Part shown: positions 48,001 through 56,610 of the stretch, one piece after another
Numbering within the stretch: position 1 is the first letter of the stretch
Layout: each line of letters starts with the position of its first letter
DNA from: Nitrospirota bacterium
GTDB lineage: Bacteria; Nitrospirota; Thermodesulfovibrionia; Thermodesulfovibrionales; Dissulfurispiraceae
Length of the DNA stretch: 64,000 nucleotides
Assembly (NCBI GenBank): GCA_016936655.1
Contig: JAFGXL010000016.1
Location: 62,001-126,000 of the forward strand
Reading direction: 5' to 3'
Notes under the pieces: generated by a model
Told to the model about the DNA's origin: nothing
The model's database searches: none
Seen by the model: the letters and a program-made list of their open reading frames with translations, nothing else
Made by a program: the position numbers and the translations under genes

Positions 48001-48127
48001 TTAAGATGGGTCTTTCGCCAAAACCAACAGGCAGGTTAAAGCGAACAATCAACATACCTACAACAAGAGCAAATGCCAATAGATAATGATACCAACGAGA
48101 GCATAAAACAGAAGAGCATTTCTTCAT
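45086..48127 (-). CDS. Multi-PAS hybrid sensor histidine kinase
   Basis: About 1013-aa hybrid kinase. An N-terminal membrane part (residues 1-115) resembles KdpD-type DUF4118 segments. Four PAS domains follow at about 135-255, 263-380, 385-510 and 515-640. HisKA has [19 protein letters not shown] (acceptor His). HATPase has [21 protein letters not shown] and [15 protein letters not shown]-terminal receiver has the acceptor Asp in [16 protein letters not shown] 48127 is preferred; an in-frame TTG at 48130 is possible. A hairpin overlaps its ribosome-binding site. The input signal and output partner are unknown. Confidence 0.93.
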   Translation of the reverse strand: MKKCSSVLCSRWYHYLLAFALVVGMLIVRFNLPVGFGERPILILFILPVIISALIGGLGPGIVATILAAALTGYNMPPAGKLEIRSGYDLFQWIMLIIDGLIVSIISEWLHSMRHKESSRRLQIETANAALQVSEEKYRNLIDNIPERIFVKDKDLAYLSCNEHYAADLGIQTTDICGKTDHDFYPADLAEKYRADDVRVMESGHTMSFEENYKLLGRDTWIYTIKTPIIDKNGNIAGILGIFSDITEKKQADEIIRAREKYLQAILHTTAEGFWVINSQGLVTEVNDAYCFMSGYTKDEIIGMRIKDLDADEDPADTAARIKRVITNSSELFEVRHKRKDGSIWPLEVSATWLNEYGGQIICFCHDLTEQKKAQQELTHSHNLMRYIIDHTNSSVAVHDKELKYIYASQRYLNAYKINGINVIGKHHYEIFPDLPQKWRDVHQRALAGEVLKSDRDSYVRDDGSVEWTRWECRPWYEADNSVGGIIVYTEVITDWVLAEEALRKSEKHLTALIAASPLAIISVDLEGNVKSWNSAAERIFGWTQNEVIGKMLPIVPKDKAYEFDKFRNRIINGAVYTDLELKRQSKDGRLIDISISTAPIHDKNGEIAEIIALVTDITDRKKIEAERIKLQDQLMQAQKMESVGRLAGGVAHDFNNKLGVILGYTELALSKIEHDNTITDYLKQISTAAQRSAEITRQLLAFARKQTISPRALILNDTIDGMINMLQRLIGENIDLSWLPGKDTWYVMMDPAQLDQILVNLCVNARDAISGTGKITIETANSVIDKEFCSDKPEFIPGDFVTLTVSDNGCGMDKDTITNLFEPFFTTKDVGKGTGLGLATVYGIIKQNNGFINVYSEPGQGSMFRIYLPAYKTAAENTDDECSKNTKPAAGHEKILLVEDEPSILEMTKTMLEMLGYTVLAADSPAKALNLAETHDGNIDLLMTDVIMPEMNGDALAKQIKAIHPKLKLLFMSGYTADVIGHHGVLDVEVYFIQKPFSIKDLALKIRQAIED

Positions 48128-48130
48128 CAA

Positions 48131-48147
48131 TAAGGAGTATCTCCTTA
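48131..48147 (-). promoter_or_regulatory. Hairpin sequestering the hybrid-kinase ribosome-binding site
   Basis: On the minus-strand mRNA TAAGGAG (48147-48141) pairs perfectly with CTCCTTA (48137-48131) across a 3-nt loop. AAGGAG is the only good Shine-Dalgarno for the kinase, 13 nt from the ATG, and this pairing would hide it. Could also be a protein-binding palindrome. The rest of the 48,148-48,374 spacer is AT-rich and shows no gene. Confidence 0.45.
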
Positions 48148-48374
48148 ATTATGGAGTCTTTTGATTAAGATCAAGTATTTTTAACTGAATGATATTAAAA
48201 CTATATTTGCATATAATGTTTATAGTGTTGGAAGTTAAAATATTTTATTTGTAAGGATATAATGTTTTATCTATTCTTATAGTTTAATTGTAGTATGAGT
48301 CAAAAGAACAGTCAAGAAATATAATTTATCTGGAATCAAAAGGATTTGTTATTGCTAAAAGCTCTAATTAACGC

Positions 48375-49115
48375 TTAATTTATCCATTTGCGGTTTATGT
48401 TTCTGAGGCTTATATAAAAAAGCGCTGTGCAGAAAAATATAATAGCAAAAAAGTCTAGTCCAAGATGCATTGTATTTGTACCGGTTACAGCCCCTCTGAG
48501 TATATCAACTCCATATGTCAATGGGAGCATATAGGATAAAGGTCTAAGGAATACAGGAAGCGCATCAATAGGAAAGAAGAGTCCGCAGAGGAATATCATA
48601 GGGAAGCGGAAGAAGTTTGAAAATGTCTGAGCTTCAAATACCTCGCTCACAGATACAGCGATAAAAAGCCCAAGAAATGTGGATGCAACAGCTATAAGAA
48701 ATATAGCTGGCAGTACAATAAGCCATGATATTGTTGATATGTCTGTAAGCAACATTGCTAAAATTACCGGGACTATGGCATTGATTGAACCAAAGAATAT
48801 CGCACCTGATGTCTTTGCTAGCATAAGCGTATTAAGCGTTATAGGTGCAAGCAGCAACCTTTCAAATGAGTGATTTTTCTTCTCGAATGTAACAGTAACA
48901 GCCAGCATTGATGTTGTTCCAAAAAGCACAGAAATGGCTATCACTCCCGGCAACAGGGTGGGTATTGTCTCAAACCCTGTTCCGGATTTTATAAAGAACA
49001 TTCCTGTCCATGCTATAGGAAATATGAGTCCCCAGCTGATATTCGGCGGCTTGAGATAATAGGCTCTCATATCCTTAAGTATTATGTTCCAGAGGGCTAT
49101 AAGTCCCTTTCTCAT
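48375..49115 (-). CDS. ABC-2 type transporter permease
   Basis: 246-aa membrane protein with six hydrophobic segments and the ABC-2 pattern. FEKKNHSFERLLLAPITLNTLMLAKTSG (inner part E-R-L-L-L-A-P-I) matches NodJ/DrrB-like exporters, as does FPMIFLCGLFFPIDALP. Probably exports a lipid, polysaccharide or drug-like compound together with the ATPase encoded just upstream; the start overlaps the ATPase stop by 4 nt. Confidence 0.88.
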   Translation of the reverse strand: MRKGLIALWNIILKDMRAYYLKPPNISWGLIFPIAWTGMFFIKSGTGFETIPTLLPGVIAISVLFGTTSMLAVTVTFEKKNHSFERLLLAPITLNTLMLAKTSGAIFFGSINAIVPVILAMLLTDISTISWLIVLPAIFLIAVASTFLGLFIAVSVSEVFEAQTFSNFFRFPMIFLCGLFFPIDALPVFLRPLSYMLPLTYGVDILRGAVTGTNTMHLGLDFFAIIFFCTALFYISLRNINRKWIN

Positions 49116-50116
49116 TCTGATTTCCTTTTTTTGTCAGCTTCTTTTTTCAGGATATTTGCTTCTATACCGGTGATACTAACAAAAACATCCTCCATCGATG
49201 GAATGGATTTTTTTGCTTCTGTAACATCTATTCCATGTTCTTGCAGAAATTTAACAATATGAACAAGATTTATCTGATGATTAGCCTCTACGCGCATGTG
49301 CTCCGGTGAGGTTATGTTAAAGGTATAATCAGAAAAGCTTGATGAGAGCTGCCGCGATATATCCATAATATTGCCGGATGCGGATACAAGCATGACATAT
49401 CTGCCTAGAAGAGGCTGGAGAAGGTTTTTTACTGAATCTGTTTTAGCTATTTTGCCTTTTACAATAAATGATATTCGATGACAAAGTCTTTCTGCATCTT
49501 CAATGTAATGAGTGGTAAGAAATATTGTTGTCCCCGAATTGTTCAGGCTTGAAATAAGTTGTCGGACCTGTCTTGCGCTTGCCACATCGATGCCTGTTGT
49601 CGGTTCATCAAGAAAGAGTATCTGCGGTCTGTGTATAATTCCTGCCGCGATAGTCAGTTTGCGCTTCATGCCTTTTGAGTATCCTCCGAACTTTCTGTTT
49701 GCCGCCTCTGTAAGTCCGAATGTCTTTAGTAATTTGTTTGCACGCTCAATGCGCTCAGTCTTGCTCATTCCATAAAGCGCGCCGCAGAAACAGAGGTTGT
49801 CAAAGCCTGTAAGCTCCGGGTATAGGTTGCTCTCATCAGGCACAACGCCAATAAGATGCTGTGCTGCCTTTGGATTGCCTGTGCAGTCTTTGCCGGCAAC
49901 TTTTATTGTGCCTGAATCAGGCCTTGACAGGCCTATAAGCATTCTGATGGTAGTTGTTTTTCCTGCTCCGTTAGGACCAAGGAATCCGAAGATTTCTCCG
50001 TTATTAAGAGTGAATGATATGTTGTCAACTGCTGTTAAATTATCAAATCTTTTAGTTAGATTGACAACTTCTATTAGAGGCTCATCATTGTTTGATATCT
50101 GAATTTGATGTTTCAA
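49112..50116 (-). CDS. ABC transporter ATP-binding protein (ABC-2/DrrA type)
   Basis: 334-aa ATPase: Walker A GPNGAGKTTTIRML, signature GGYSKGMKRKLTIAAG, Walker B ILFLDEPTTGID and switch His in TTHYIEDAERL. A C-terminal extension (about 230-334) is typical of DrrA/NodI-like exporters. The only start in view is TTG 50116, with AGGGA a few nt upstream. A TGACC-TTT-GGTCA palindrome lies directly before it. The substrate is not predictable. Confidence 0.9.
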   Translation of the reverse strand: MKHQIQISNNDEPLIEVVNLTKRFDNLTAVDNISFTLNNGEIFGFLGPNGAGKTTTIRMLIGLSRPDSGTIKVAGKDCTGNPKAAQHLIGVVPDESNLYPELTGFDNLCFCGALYGMSKTERIERANKLLKTFGLTEAANRKFGGYSKGMKRKLTIAAGIIHRPQILFLDEPTTGIDVASARQVRQLISSLNNSGTTIFLTTHYIEDAERLCHRISFIVKGKIAKTDSVKNLLQPLLGRYVMLVSASGNIMDISRQLSSSFSDYTFNITSPEHMRVEANHQINLVHIVKFLQEHGIDVTEAKKSIPSMEDVFVSITGIEANILKKEADKKRKSE

Positions 50117-50122
50117 AATCCC

Positions 50123-50135
50123 TGACCTTTGGTCA
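50123..50135. promoter_or_regulatory. TGACC-N3-GGTCA palindrome upstream of the ABC exporter
   Basis: TGACCTTTGGTCA is a perfect 5+5 palindrome with a 3-nt centre, 7 nt upstream of the TTG start and overlapping the probable ribosome-binding site. Its position is that of a repressor operator. No regulator gene is adjacent. Confidence 0.35.
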
Positions 50136-50293
50136 AATTAATTATGTTAAAGCCTGCAAATGATTATAAGGTTAAGCATATATGCAGTCAAGCTGCAAAT
50201 CAAGATATACTGCTCTTGCATTTATGCATCATATCCTGGGTGAATGCGCACGGTAGAAAAAACTGAAGCGCTTCGCTGTTTTTTAATCAGGCA

Positions 50294-50602
50294 TCACCTT
50301 GTATTTTTAATAGGATCATGTCTTGGATTAATTGCACCGGTTGCCTTTTTATCGAGCACATTAGGTTTTAATTCCTGGGTTTCTTCACCCTCTTCTTTAT
50401 CATGGTAGCCTGTGGCTGAGACCTGGTCGCGCTTGCTTGTTGATTTTGGTTTTTCAACAGGTTTTGCCTTTAAAGGTTTTGTTGCCGAAGGGTTTTTAAC
50501 TGATGTATCTTTTGGTTTTAATATATCATTAGCCTCAACATTAATAACAAAAAAAGCGAATAAAAACGCACATGACATTAGTGTTAAACATAGTCTTTTC
50601 AT
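50294..50602 (-). CDS. Small exported lysine-rich hypothetical protein
   Basis: About 102 aa. The N-terminal signal peptide KRLCLTLMSCAFLFAFFVIN ends near VEAND. The mature part is hydrophilic, rich in Lys and Pro, low in complexity (KPLKAKPVEKPKSTSKRD) and probably disordered. ATG 50602 is chosen because GGAGGT lies 8 nt upstream; longer forms would extend the frame without a ribosome-binding site. I do not recognise a family. Confidence 0.6.
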   Translation of the reverse strand: MKRLCLTLMSCAFLFAFFVINVEANDILKPKDTSVKNPSATKPLKAKPVEKPKSTSKRDQVSATGYHDKEEGEETQELKPNVLDKKATGAINPRHDPIKNTR

Positions 50603-50718
50603 ACTTTCTAACCTCCAGGTTAAAGATGAAAACATATTAGCATTATAAGCACTCCAAAGCAAGCATTGATAGCCATGTTCTGTATTTATGATATTATGGA
50701 CTGCAAGACAAAAGGTAA

Positions 50719-51561
50719 ATGATGACTGCTATTGATACACTAAAAAAACTCTCCGCACTTTTTGAGTCAGCACGCATTGCTGATGCCTCAAAAGAGGCAG
50801 AGCTGCTTGTTACAGAGCTGCTCTGCATATCAAAGGTTGATCTGCTCTTGAAAAATATCGAGCTGTCTAAGCTGCAATCTGATGAGCTTGATGTTCTTGC
50901 GAGACGCCGGATGTCCGGCGAGCCGATGCAGTATATCATCGGCAGGGTTGAGTTTTATGGGCTTAGAATTAATGTCGGTCCTGGTGTGCTCATACCAAGA
51001 CCAGAGACAGAGCTGCTGGTCGAGCAGGTGATTAAAATGTGCGGCATGCCTCGGATGATTCTCGATCTCTGCACAGGCAGCGGCTGCATCGCGCTTGCGC
51101 TTGCAAAGAACTTTCCGCAGGCACAGGTGTATGGAGTTGACATGTCAGACGCAGCGCTCAAGTACGCTGTAAAAAATGCAGCAGCAAACAGCATTAATAG
51201 TATCAGATTTTTTTGCGGCGACCTTTACGCTCCTGTTAAAGGTATGAGGTTCGATCTTATAGTTTCAAATCCCCCATATATACCTAAAGATGATATAAAG
51301 GATTTACAGATAGAGATAAGAGATTATGAGCCAATGTCAGCGCTTGATGGCGGTATTGATGGGCTTAATTTTTATCGGAGGATATTGGCTGAGGCTCCTC
51401 AATATCTGAATGCCGGAGGCTTGGTTGTACTTGAGATTGGCATTAATCAGGCTAAGGATATAAAACATCTGGCAGAAGATGCAGGCTTTGGCAATATCAG
51501 GTTCATAAAAGACTACTCTGGTATAGAGAGGATTGCTGTGCTAAAGATGGAAAGTCAATAA
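50719..51561 (+). CDS. prmC: Release factor glutamine methyltransferase PrmC (HemK)
   Basis: 280-aa SAM-dependent methyltransferase that methylates the GGQ glutamine of release factors. The N-terminal helical domain has RRMSGEPMQYIIGRVEFYG. SAM motif I is LDLCTGSGCIALALA, and the catalytic NPPY is in IVSNPPYIPKDDI. Start at ATG 50719 (50722 also possible). Its substrate gene prfA lies 7.2 kb upstream on the same strand, separated by unrelated genes. Confidence 0.95.
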   Translation: MMTAIDTLKKLSALFESARIADASKEAELLVTELLCISKVDLLLKNIELSKLQSDELDVLARRRMSGEPMQYIIGRVEFYGLRINVGPGVLIPRPETELLVEQVIKMCGMPRMILDLCTGSGCIALALAKNFPQAQVYGVDMSDAALKYAVKNAAANSINSIRFFCGDLYAPVKGMRFDLIVSNPPYIPKDDIKDLQIEIRDYEPMSALDGGIDGLNFYRRILAEAPQYLNAGGLVVLEIGINQAKDIKHLAEDAGFGNIRFIKDYSGIERIAVLKMESQ

Positions 51562-51606
51562 TCTGATATGTTTGAAAAATGGCATTTCCTGTGCTACTCT
51601 TAAATT

Positions 51607-51840
51607 ATGAAAAAAGATCATGGAAAGCGCATAGCAGTTGATCCTGAAATCATGGGCGGCAAGCCGGTTATTAAAGGTACTCGTCTGCCTGTTGAGGTGA
51701 TAATCGGGGGGCTGGCTGGCGGAATGACTGTTGCTGAGGTCTGCGCTGAATACAGGATCGTAGATCTTGATGTAAGGGCTGCTCTCGCTTATGCTGCTGA
51801 AACCCTTTCTGAGGAACACCTGATTGCTGTTTCTGATTGA
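51607..51840 (+). CDS. DUF433 antitoxin-like protein (module 2)
   Basis: 77-aa DUF433 protein with VDPEIMGGKPVIKGTRLPVE, nearly the same core as module 1 (GGKPVIKGTR), and the ending LDVRAALAYAAETLSEE. No clear Shine-Dalgarno precedes ATG 51607. It overlaps the downstream PIN-like gene by 17 nt. Confidence 0.83.
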   Translation: MKKDHGKRIAVDPEIMGGKPVIKGTRLPVEVIIGGLAGGMTVAEVCAEYRIVDLDVRAALAYAAETLSEEHLIAVSD

Positions 51841-52183
51841 CGAAAACCTTCCTTTAAGCATCACCTCTTATCTTCAGTCTCTAAATTATGATGTTTTTGA
51901 TGTTGCCGGTTCGGATTTAAGAGGTGCATCTGACAAGTTTTTGTGGAACAAGGCTGCGACTGAGAAGAGGATTTTGGTTACTCGTGATCTCGACTATCCG
52001 ATACTGGGTATGAGCAAAACTCCGTATGCGCTTATATTAGTAAGAGTTCCTTCTGAATATACAGCTGCACAAATTACCAAGCTTTTCAAAGAAGCATTTG
52101 CCGGTATTGATACGAAAAAAATTAAGAATAATGTTATGGTTATTTCTCCAGGGAGGATAAGGATTAGTCCTTTGCCAAAATAA
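51824..52183 (+). CDS. DUF5615 PIN-like protein, putative toxin (module 2)
   Basis: 119-aa homologue of the module 1 toxin: FLIDENLPLSITSYLQSL at the N-terminus and ILVTRDLDYPILG in the middle keep the acidic PIN-like residues. It starts with TTG 51824 inside the antitoxin gene. Predicted nuclease by family only. It ends 8 nt before the dedA-like gene. Confidence 0.82.
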   Translation: MLFLIDENLPLSITSYLQSLNYDVFDVAGSDLRGASDKFLWNKAATEKRILVTRDLDYPILGMSKTPYALILVRVPSEYTAAQITKLFKEAFAGIDTKKIKNNVMVISPGRIRISPLPK

Positions 52184-52191
52184 AACATATT

Positions 52192-52839
52192 ATGGAAATA
52201 GCAGCGCAGTTTATAGATATCATACTTCATCTGGACAAGCACCTCGGCGCTGTTATTCAGACATACGGCGTATGGACATATCTGATTTTCTTTCTGATCA
52301 TATTCTGCGAGACAGGCCTTGTTGTAACCCCGTTTTTACCTGGAGATTCGCTCCTCTTTGCAGCAGGCGCATTCGCTGCGCTCGGCGAGCTTGATCCATT
52401 AGGACTATCTGCTGTTCTCTGTGCAGCATCCATACTCGGGGACTCTACAAACTACTGGATAGGCAGATACATAGGACCAAAGGTATTCAGGCAGGAGAAT
52501 GTGCGTTTTTTAAACAGAAAACATCTTGAGCGCACTGAGCAGTTTTACGAAAAATATGGAGCAAAGACTATATTTATTGCCAGATTCATGCCCATATTCA
52601 GGACATTCGCTCCTTTTGTAGCAGGCATTGGGAAGATGAAGTATGCCCGCTTCCTCGCATTCAGCATATCAGGCAGCATAGCTTGGATAAGCATACTTGT
52701 TATGGCAGGCTACTACTTCGGCAACATACCGTTTGTGCGCAGCAACTTCTCGCTGGTCATCATGGCGATAATACTTATATCCGTAATGCCCGGGGTTATT
52801 GAGTATATCAGGCACAAGCTCAATTCCAGACAGTCCTAA
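52192..52839 (+). CDS. DedA-family membrane protein
   Basis: 215-aa polytopic protein. Family motifs are seen in FCETGLVVTPFLPGDSLLF, SILGDSTNYWIGRYIG, and the amphipathic FIARFMPIFRTFAPFVAGIG with conserved Arg residues. DedA proteins act in the inner membrane, and some move undecaprenyl phosphate or phospholipids across it. The neighbours murJ, cdaA and glmM support an envelope role. Confidence 0.92.
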   Translation: MEIAAQFIDIILHLDKHLGAVIQTYGVWTYLIFFLIIFCETGLVVTPFLPGDSLLFAAGAFAALGELDPLGLSAVLCAASILGDSTNYWIGRYIGPKVFRQENVRFLNRKHLERTEQFYEKYGAKTIFIARFMPIFRTFAPFVAGIGKMKYARFLAFSISGSIAWISILVMAGYYFGNIPFVRSNFSLVIMAIILISVMPGVIEYIRHKLNSRQS

Positions 52840-52873
52840 AATCCACTTCTGCTGTCTGATATAATAGTCTCGT

Positions 52874-54463
52874 ATGAGCGCCAGATCTAAAATAGCAAAG
52901 GCTGCTGGCAAGATGTCTGTTGCCACGCTGATAAGTCGCATACTCGGCTATATCAAGGATATGATACTGGCAGGCTTTTTTGGCGCTTCTGCTTCTGCTG
53001 ATGTCTTTTTTGCCGCATTTCGCATACCCAACCTGTTGAGAGAGCTCTTTGCAGAGGGCTCAATGTCATCAGCATTTATTCCGGTGCTGAAGGAAGAGGA
53101 GGCGAGGCGCGGAGATGAGGCTGCAAAAAAGGTTGTAAGGTCTGTATTTCTGTTTATCATAGTTTTTGTAGGGCTTATATGCATGCTCGGCATCATCTTT
53201 GCACCTGCTATTGTGAGCGCGATAGCCCCGGGTTTTCTCGAAGATCAGGCCAAGTTCGATACAACTGTTCTGCTCACAAGGATAATGTTTCCGTTTCTGC
53301 TCTTTATAAGCCTTGCATCTCTCACAATGGGCGCGCTCAATACAAGGGGGGTATTCTTTATCCCAGCACTCGCACCTGCCCTGCTGAATATTGTGACCAT
53401 GATCAGCGTGGTCGGATTTTCATCTTTCTTCACCCAGCCGATTGTGTCTGTTGCACTTGGAGTATGCGCAGGCGGTTTTGTGCAGTTTCTGTTTCAGGTG
53501 CCGGCTTTTAAAAAAGAGGGTTTTTCATTTATAGGTAGAGGATTTTCTTTTAAAGACTTATCAAATCCTGCGCTGAAAAAAATCGGCCGCCTTGTTCTGC
53601 CAGCAACAGCGGGCATGGCAGTAAATCAGATAAATATTTTTGTGAGCACAATACTCGCATCATTCCTTGCTGAAGGCAGCATCACATATCTCTACTACTC
53701 GATGCGGCTTGTTCAGTTTCCTGTCGGTATCTTTGGCGTTGCTGTGGGCATGGCTGTGCTGCCTGCGCTTTCAGAGCATGCTGTGAGGGGAGACATTAAG
53801 AGCGTTAAAGAGGACTTTTCATTTGCACTTCGGCTGCTCTTCTTTTTAACAGTGCCAGCGATGGCTGGATTGATAGCGCTAAAGACACCGATAGTCAGCA
53901 CACTCTTTCAGAGAGGCCAGTTCGACTACGCAGCAACAATCGGTACTGCTGATGCGCTGATGTACTACTCGCTCGGCATATGGGCGATTGTGGGAGTGAG
54001 GGTCATAACATCCACATTCTACTCAATGCAGGACACAAAGACGCCTGTAAAAATTGTGGCTGTGACAACGCTTCTGAATATTATGCTCAGCCTGTTATTA
54101 ATGGGGTCGATGAAGCACAACGGTCTTGCTCTGGCTAATGCAGCAGCGTCAACAGCAAACTTCGGACTGCTCTACTGGCTGCTCAGAAAAAAGATCGGCA
54201 GCTTCGGCTCTTCCCAGATAGCGCTCTCGTTTCTCAAGACCCTATGCGCTTCTGTTGTGATGGCTGCTGCCGGTTGGCTTATGCTGAGCAGTGGGCTATG
54301 GGTGCATGGCAGCTCTGTGATAGGCAACTGGCTGTTTTTGGGTATAGGCATAATATTGTGCTTTGCCATATATCTTACGGTTTCGTATCTTCTCAAGAGC
54401 GAAGAGATGCTCTATTTGGCTGGCAAGGTGAGCCAAAAAATCTGGCAGGGAGGCAGCAGATGA
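52874..54463 (+). CDS. murJ: Lipid II flippase MurJ
   Basis: 529-aa MOP-superfamily transporter with about 14 transmembrane segments that flips lipid II to the periplasm for peptidoglycan synthesis. Typical motifs: GYIKDMILAGFFGASASADVFFAAFRIPNLLRELFAEGSMSSAF (read in shorter parts, e.g. LRELFAEGSMSSAFIPV) and the later YYSMRLVQFPVGIFGVA. The stop overlaps the next start (ATGA). Confidence 0.94.
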   Translation: MSARSKIAKAAGKMSVATLISRILGYIKDMILAGFFGASASADVFFAAFRIPNLLRELFAEGSMSSAFIPVLKEEEARRGDEAAKKVVRSVFLFIIVFVGLICMLGIIFAPAIVSAIAPGFLEDQAKFDTTVLLTRIMFPFLLFISLASLTMGALNTRGVFFIPALAPALLNIVTMISVVGFSSFFTQPIVSVALGVCAGGFVQFLFQVPAFKKEGFSFIGRGFSFKDLSNPALKKIGRLVLPATAGMAVNQINIFVSTILASFLAEGSITYLYYSMRLVQFPVGIFGVAVGMAVLPALSEHAVRGDIKSVKEDFSFALRLLFFLTVPAMAGLIALKTPIVSTLFQRGQFDYAATIGTADALMYYSLGIWAIVGVRVITSTFYSMQDTKTPVKIVAVTTLLNIMLSLLLMGSMKHNGLALANAAASTANFGLLYWLLRKKIGSFGSSQIALSFLKTLCASVVMAAAGWLMLSSGLWVHGSSVIGNWLFLGIGIILCFAIYLTVSYLLKSEEMLYLAGKVSQKIWQGGSR

Positions 54464-55089
54464 TAATAGAGACAGTAGCAGTAGGTCCATTACAGGCAAA
54501 CTGTCACATAATAGGGGATGAGACTACAAAAAAAGCGCTGGTTGTTGATCCAGGAGATGAGCCATCTAGGATAATTAATGCTCTTAACAAGCATGGCCTC
54601 AAGGTTGAAAAGATAGTATGCACGCATGGCCATTTTGATCATGTGGGCGCAGCAGGCGAGTTGAAAAGCGTTCTTGGAGGCATGCTTATGCTGCATGAGG
54701 CAGATGTGGAAATATACAAAACAGCAGCAGATATGGCAGCTTTTTGGGGATATAAGGTGGGAGGGATTGTTGACCCTGACTCCTTTATTTCTGAGGAAGA
54801 TGAGATAAGCATCGGACAGCTAACTTTTAAGATTATGCATACACCCGGCCACAGCCCGGGCGGAATCTGTCTCTATGGCGAGGGGATAGTTATTACAGGT
54901 GATACGCTTTTTGCAGGCTCTGTCGGCAGGACAGACTTTCCCGGAGGCAGCATTCACAAACTGAAGGCTTCATTCAGAAGGCTCATGGATCTGCCGGATA
55001 ACACTGTTGTGCTTTCCGGCCACGGACCATCTACAACAATTGGTGACGAGAGGGCTGAAAATATGTTTTCGCACGAATTTATGCACTGA
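54460..55089 (+). CDS. Metallo-beta-lactamase-fold hydrolase (glyoxalase II-like)
   Basis: About 209-aa MBL-fold enzyme. Metal ligands: CTHGHFDHVGAAGEL (H-x-H-x-D-H), HTPGHSPGGICLY, ITGDTLFAGSVGRTDFPGG and VLSGHGPSTTIGDER. Typical of the YcbL/glyoxalase II-like group that hydrolyses thioesters. ATG 54460 is chosen: it overlaps the murJ stop and has GGGAGG at 54448-54453. A frame extension further upstream lies inside murJ and is not used. Confidence 0.9.
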   Translation: MIIETVAVGPLQANCHIIGDETTKKALVVDPGDEPSRIINALNKHGLKVEKIVCTHGHFDHVGAAGELKSVLGGMLMLHEADVEIYKTAADMAAFWGYKVGGIVDPDSFISEEDEISIGQLTFKIMHTPGHSPGGICLYGEGIVITGDTLFAGSVGRTDFPGGSIHKLKASFRRLMDLPDNTVVLSGHGPSTTIGDERAENMFSHEFMH

Positions 55090-55159
55090 ACAGCAGAGTG
55101 CTAATGTTGTGATATAATTGACTGTTCAGCTTTTAATCCCGGCTTGAGGAGTTCGACAA

Positions 55160-55969
55160 TTGGAGATACTGAGACAGATAAGATGGCAGGATGTGCTAGA
55201 TATTGCCATTGTCTCGGTTATACTCTACCGCGTTTTGCTTCTTATAAAAGGCACAAAAGCAGCGCAAATGCTCGCAGGAATCGGTGTGCTGCTGCTAGCG
55301 TCATTTGTATCCAAATATTTTCAGTTTCATACAATGGACTGGCTGGTTCAGAGTTTTCTGTCTCAGTTGGTTCTCGGCATGATAATCCTTTTTCAGCCTG
55401 AACTCAGAAGGGCGCTCGCAAAGGTTGGCGAGTCCTCTCTCTTTAAAGGGGTGACAACAGCTGAGGAACTGAAGTCTATAGAAGAGATTGTCAGGGCATC
55501 CGTATCTCTAGCAAACAGAAAAATTGGAGCGCTTATAGTTATTGAAAAAGATATGACTCTTGCTGATTATATAGAGGTGGGCACTCCTCTGGATGCCAAG
55601 GTTTCCAAAGAACTACTGATAAGCATATTCCATCCGACATCTCCAATTCATGACGGAGCCGTGATACTGAGAGGCAACAGGATAGTGGCAGCAGGATGCT
55701 TCCTTCCCATAGCGCTCGGAAGTGATATGAGCAAGGCTTTGGGCACAAGACATAGAGCAGGTGTCGGCATTACCGAAGAGACTGATGCTGTGGCAATAAT
55801 AGTTTCTGAAGAGAACAGCACAATTGCTGTAGGCATAGACGGCAAGCTTAAAGGCCCTGTAGAGATGGGCAAGCTAAGGGAGATGCTTGCTGAAATGTTT
55901 ACACGCAAGAAAGATCAGCGCAGTTCAAAAAAGAAGAGATCGCGCAGGTCTGACAAGGTGAAAAAATGA
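55160..55969 (+). CDS. cdaA: Diadenylate cyclase CdaA
   Basis: 269-aa membrane enzyme making c-di-AMP from two ATP. Three N-terminal transmembrane segments (1-90) are followed by the DAC domain, with the catalytic DGA in SPIHDGAVILRGN and the RHR motif in GTRHRAGVGITEE. The C-terminus is a short Lys/Arg-rich tail. The start is TTG 55160 with GAGGAG 9 nt upstream. Followed by overlapping cdaR- and glmM-like genes, the conserved c-di-AMP operon. Confidence 0.94.
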   Translation: MEILRQIRWQDVLDIAIVSVILYRVLLLIKGTKAAQMLAGIGVLLLASFVSKYFQFHTMDWLVQSFLSQLVLGMIILFQPELRRALAKVGESSLFKGVTTAEELKSIEEIVRASVSLANRKIGALIVIEKDMTLADYIEVGTPLDAKVSKELLISIFHPTSPIHDGAVILRGNRIVAAGCFLPIALGSDMSKALGTRHRAGVGITEETDAVAIIVSEENSTIAVGIDGKLKGPVEMGKLREMLAEMFTRKKDQRSSKKKRSRRSDKVKK

Positions 55970-56610
55970 GGGCGATTTTTACAGATCATATTGGATTGAA
56001 AATAGTTTCTATTTTCATTGCCATATCTCTCTGGTTTTTTGTTACATACCGCGGCCAGTCAGAGATGATAGTGGAGGCTCCAATAGAATTCAAGAATGTT
56101 CCCAAAGAAGTCGAGATCCTGAAGCAGAACCTTAAGGATGTCAGACTTAATATAAGGGCGCAGGAAAATGTGCTCAAAGATATCAGGCCTATGGATATAA
56201 GAGTAATAATTGATTTGTCAAACGCTGTTAAGGGAGAAAATACCCTATACTTCAATAAAAACAGCGTAGCCGCGCCAAGGGGTGTAGAGGTGCTGAGGAT
56301 TGATCCAACTTCAGTAAAGGTGACTCTCGACGAATCCATAAGGAAGATTGTGCCTGTGAAGCCTTATATTACCGGTGTGCCTGAACCCGGTTTTAAGGTT
56401 AAGTCAGTACAGATAAAACCAACAACTGTAGATATAGAGGGACCGAGAGTTGAAGTCTCAAAGATAAGCATACTCAGGACAGAGCCGCTCGATCTGACTG
56501 GGCTTGACGCAAAAATAAGCCAGAACATAAAGATAAATACAAACGGCAGAAATATAAGGCTCTCTATCCCTGAAGCTGCCGTAACGATAGATATTGAGAG
56601 GATAAATTAA
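55966..56610 (+). CDS. cdaR: YbbR-domain protein (CdaR-like)
   Basis: 214-aa protein with one N-terminal transmembrane segment (about 10-28, LKIVSIFIAISLWFFVT) and two YbbR-type extracytoplasmic repeats, the first about 35-115 and the second about 125-212 (KPYITGVPEPGFKVKSVQIK region). CdaR regulates CdaA activity. It overlaps cdaA by 4 nt and glmM by 1 nt. Confidence 0.9.
   Translation: MRAIFTDHIGLKIVSIFIAISLWFFVTYRGQSEMIVEAPIEFKNVPKEVEILKQNLKDVRLNIRAQENVLKDIRPMDIRVIIDLSNAVKGENTLYFNKNSVAAPRGVEVLRIDPTSVKVTLDESIRKIVPVKPYITGVPEPGFKVKSVQIKPTTVDIEGPRVEVSKISILRTEPLDLTGLDAKISQNIKINTNGRNIRLSIPEAAVTIDIERIN

Noticed and set aside
54244-54459. N-terminal extension of the metallo-beta-lactamase gene
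   Set aside because: It lies entirely inside murJ in another frame. The natural start is ATG 54460, overlapping the murJ stop with GGGAGG upstream.
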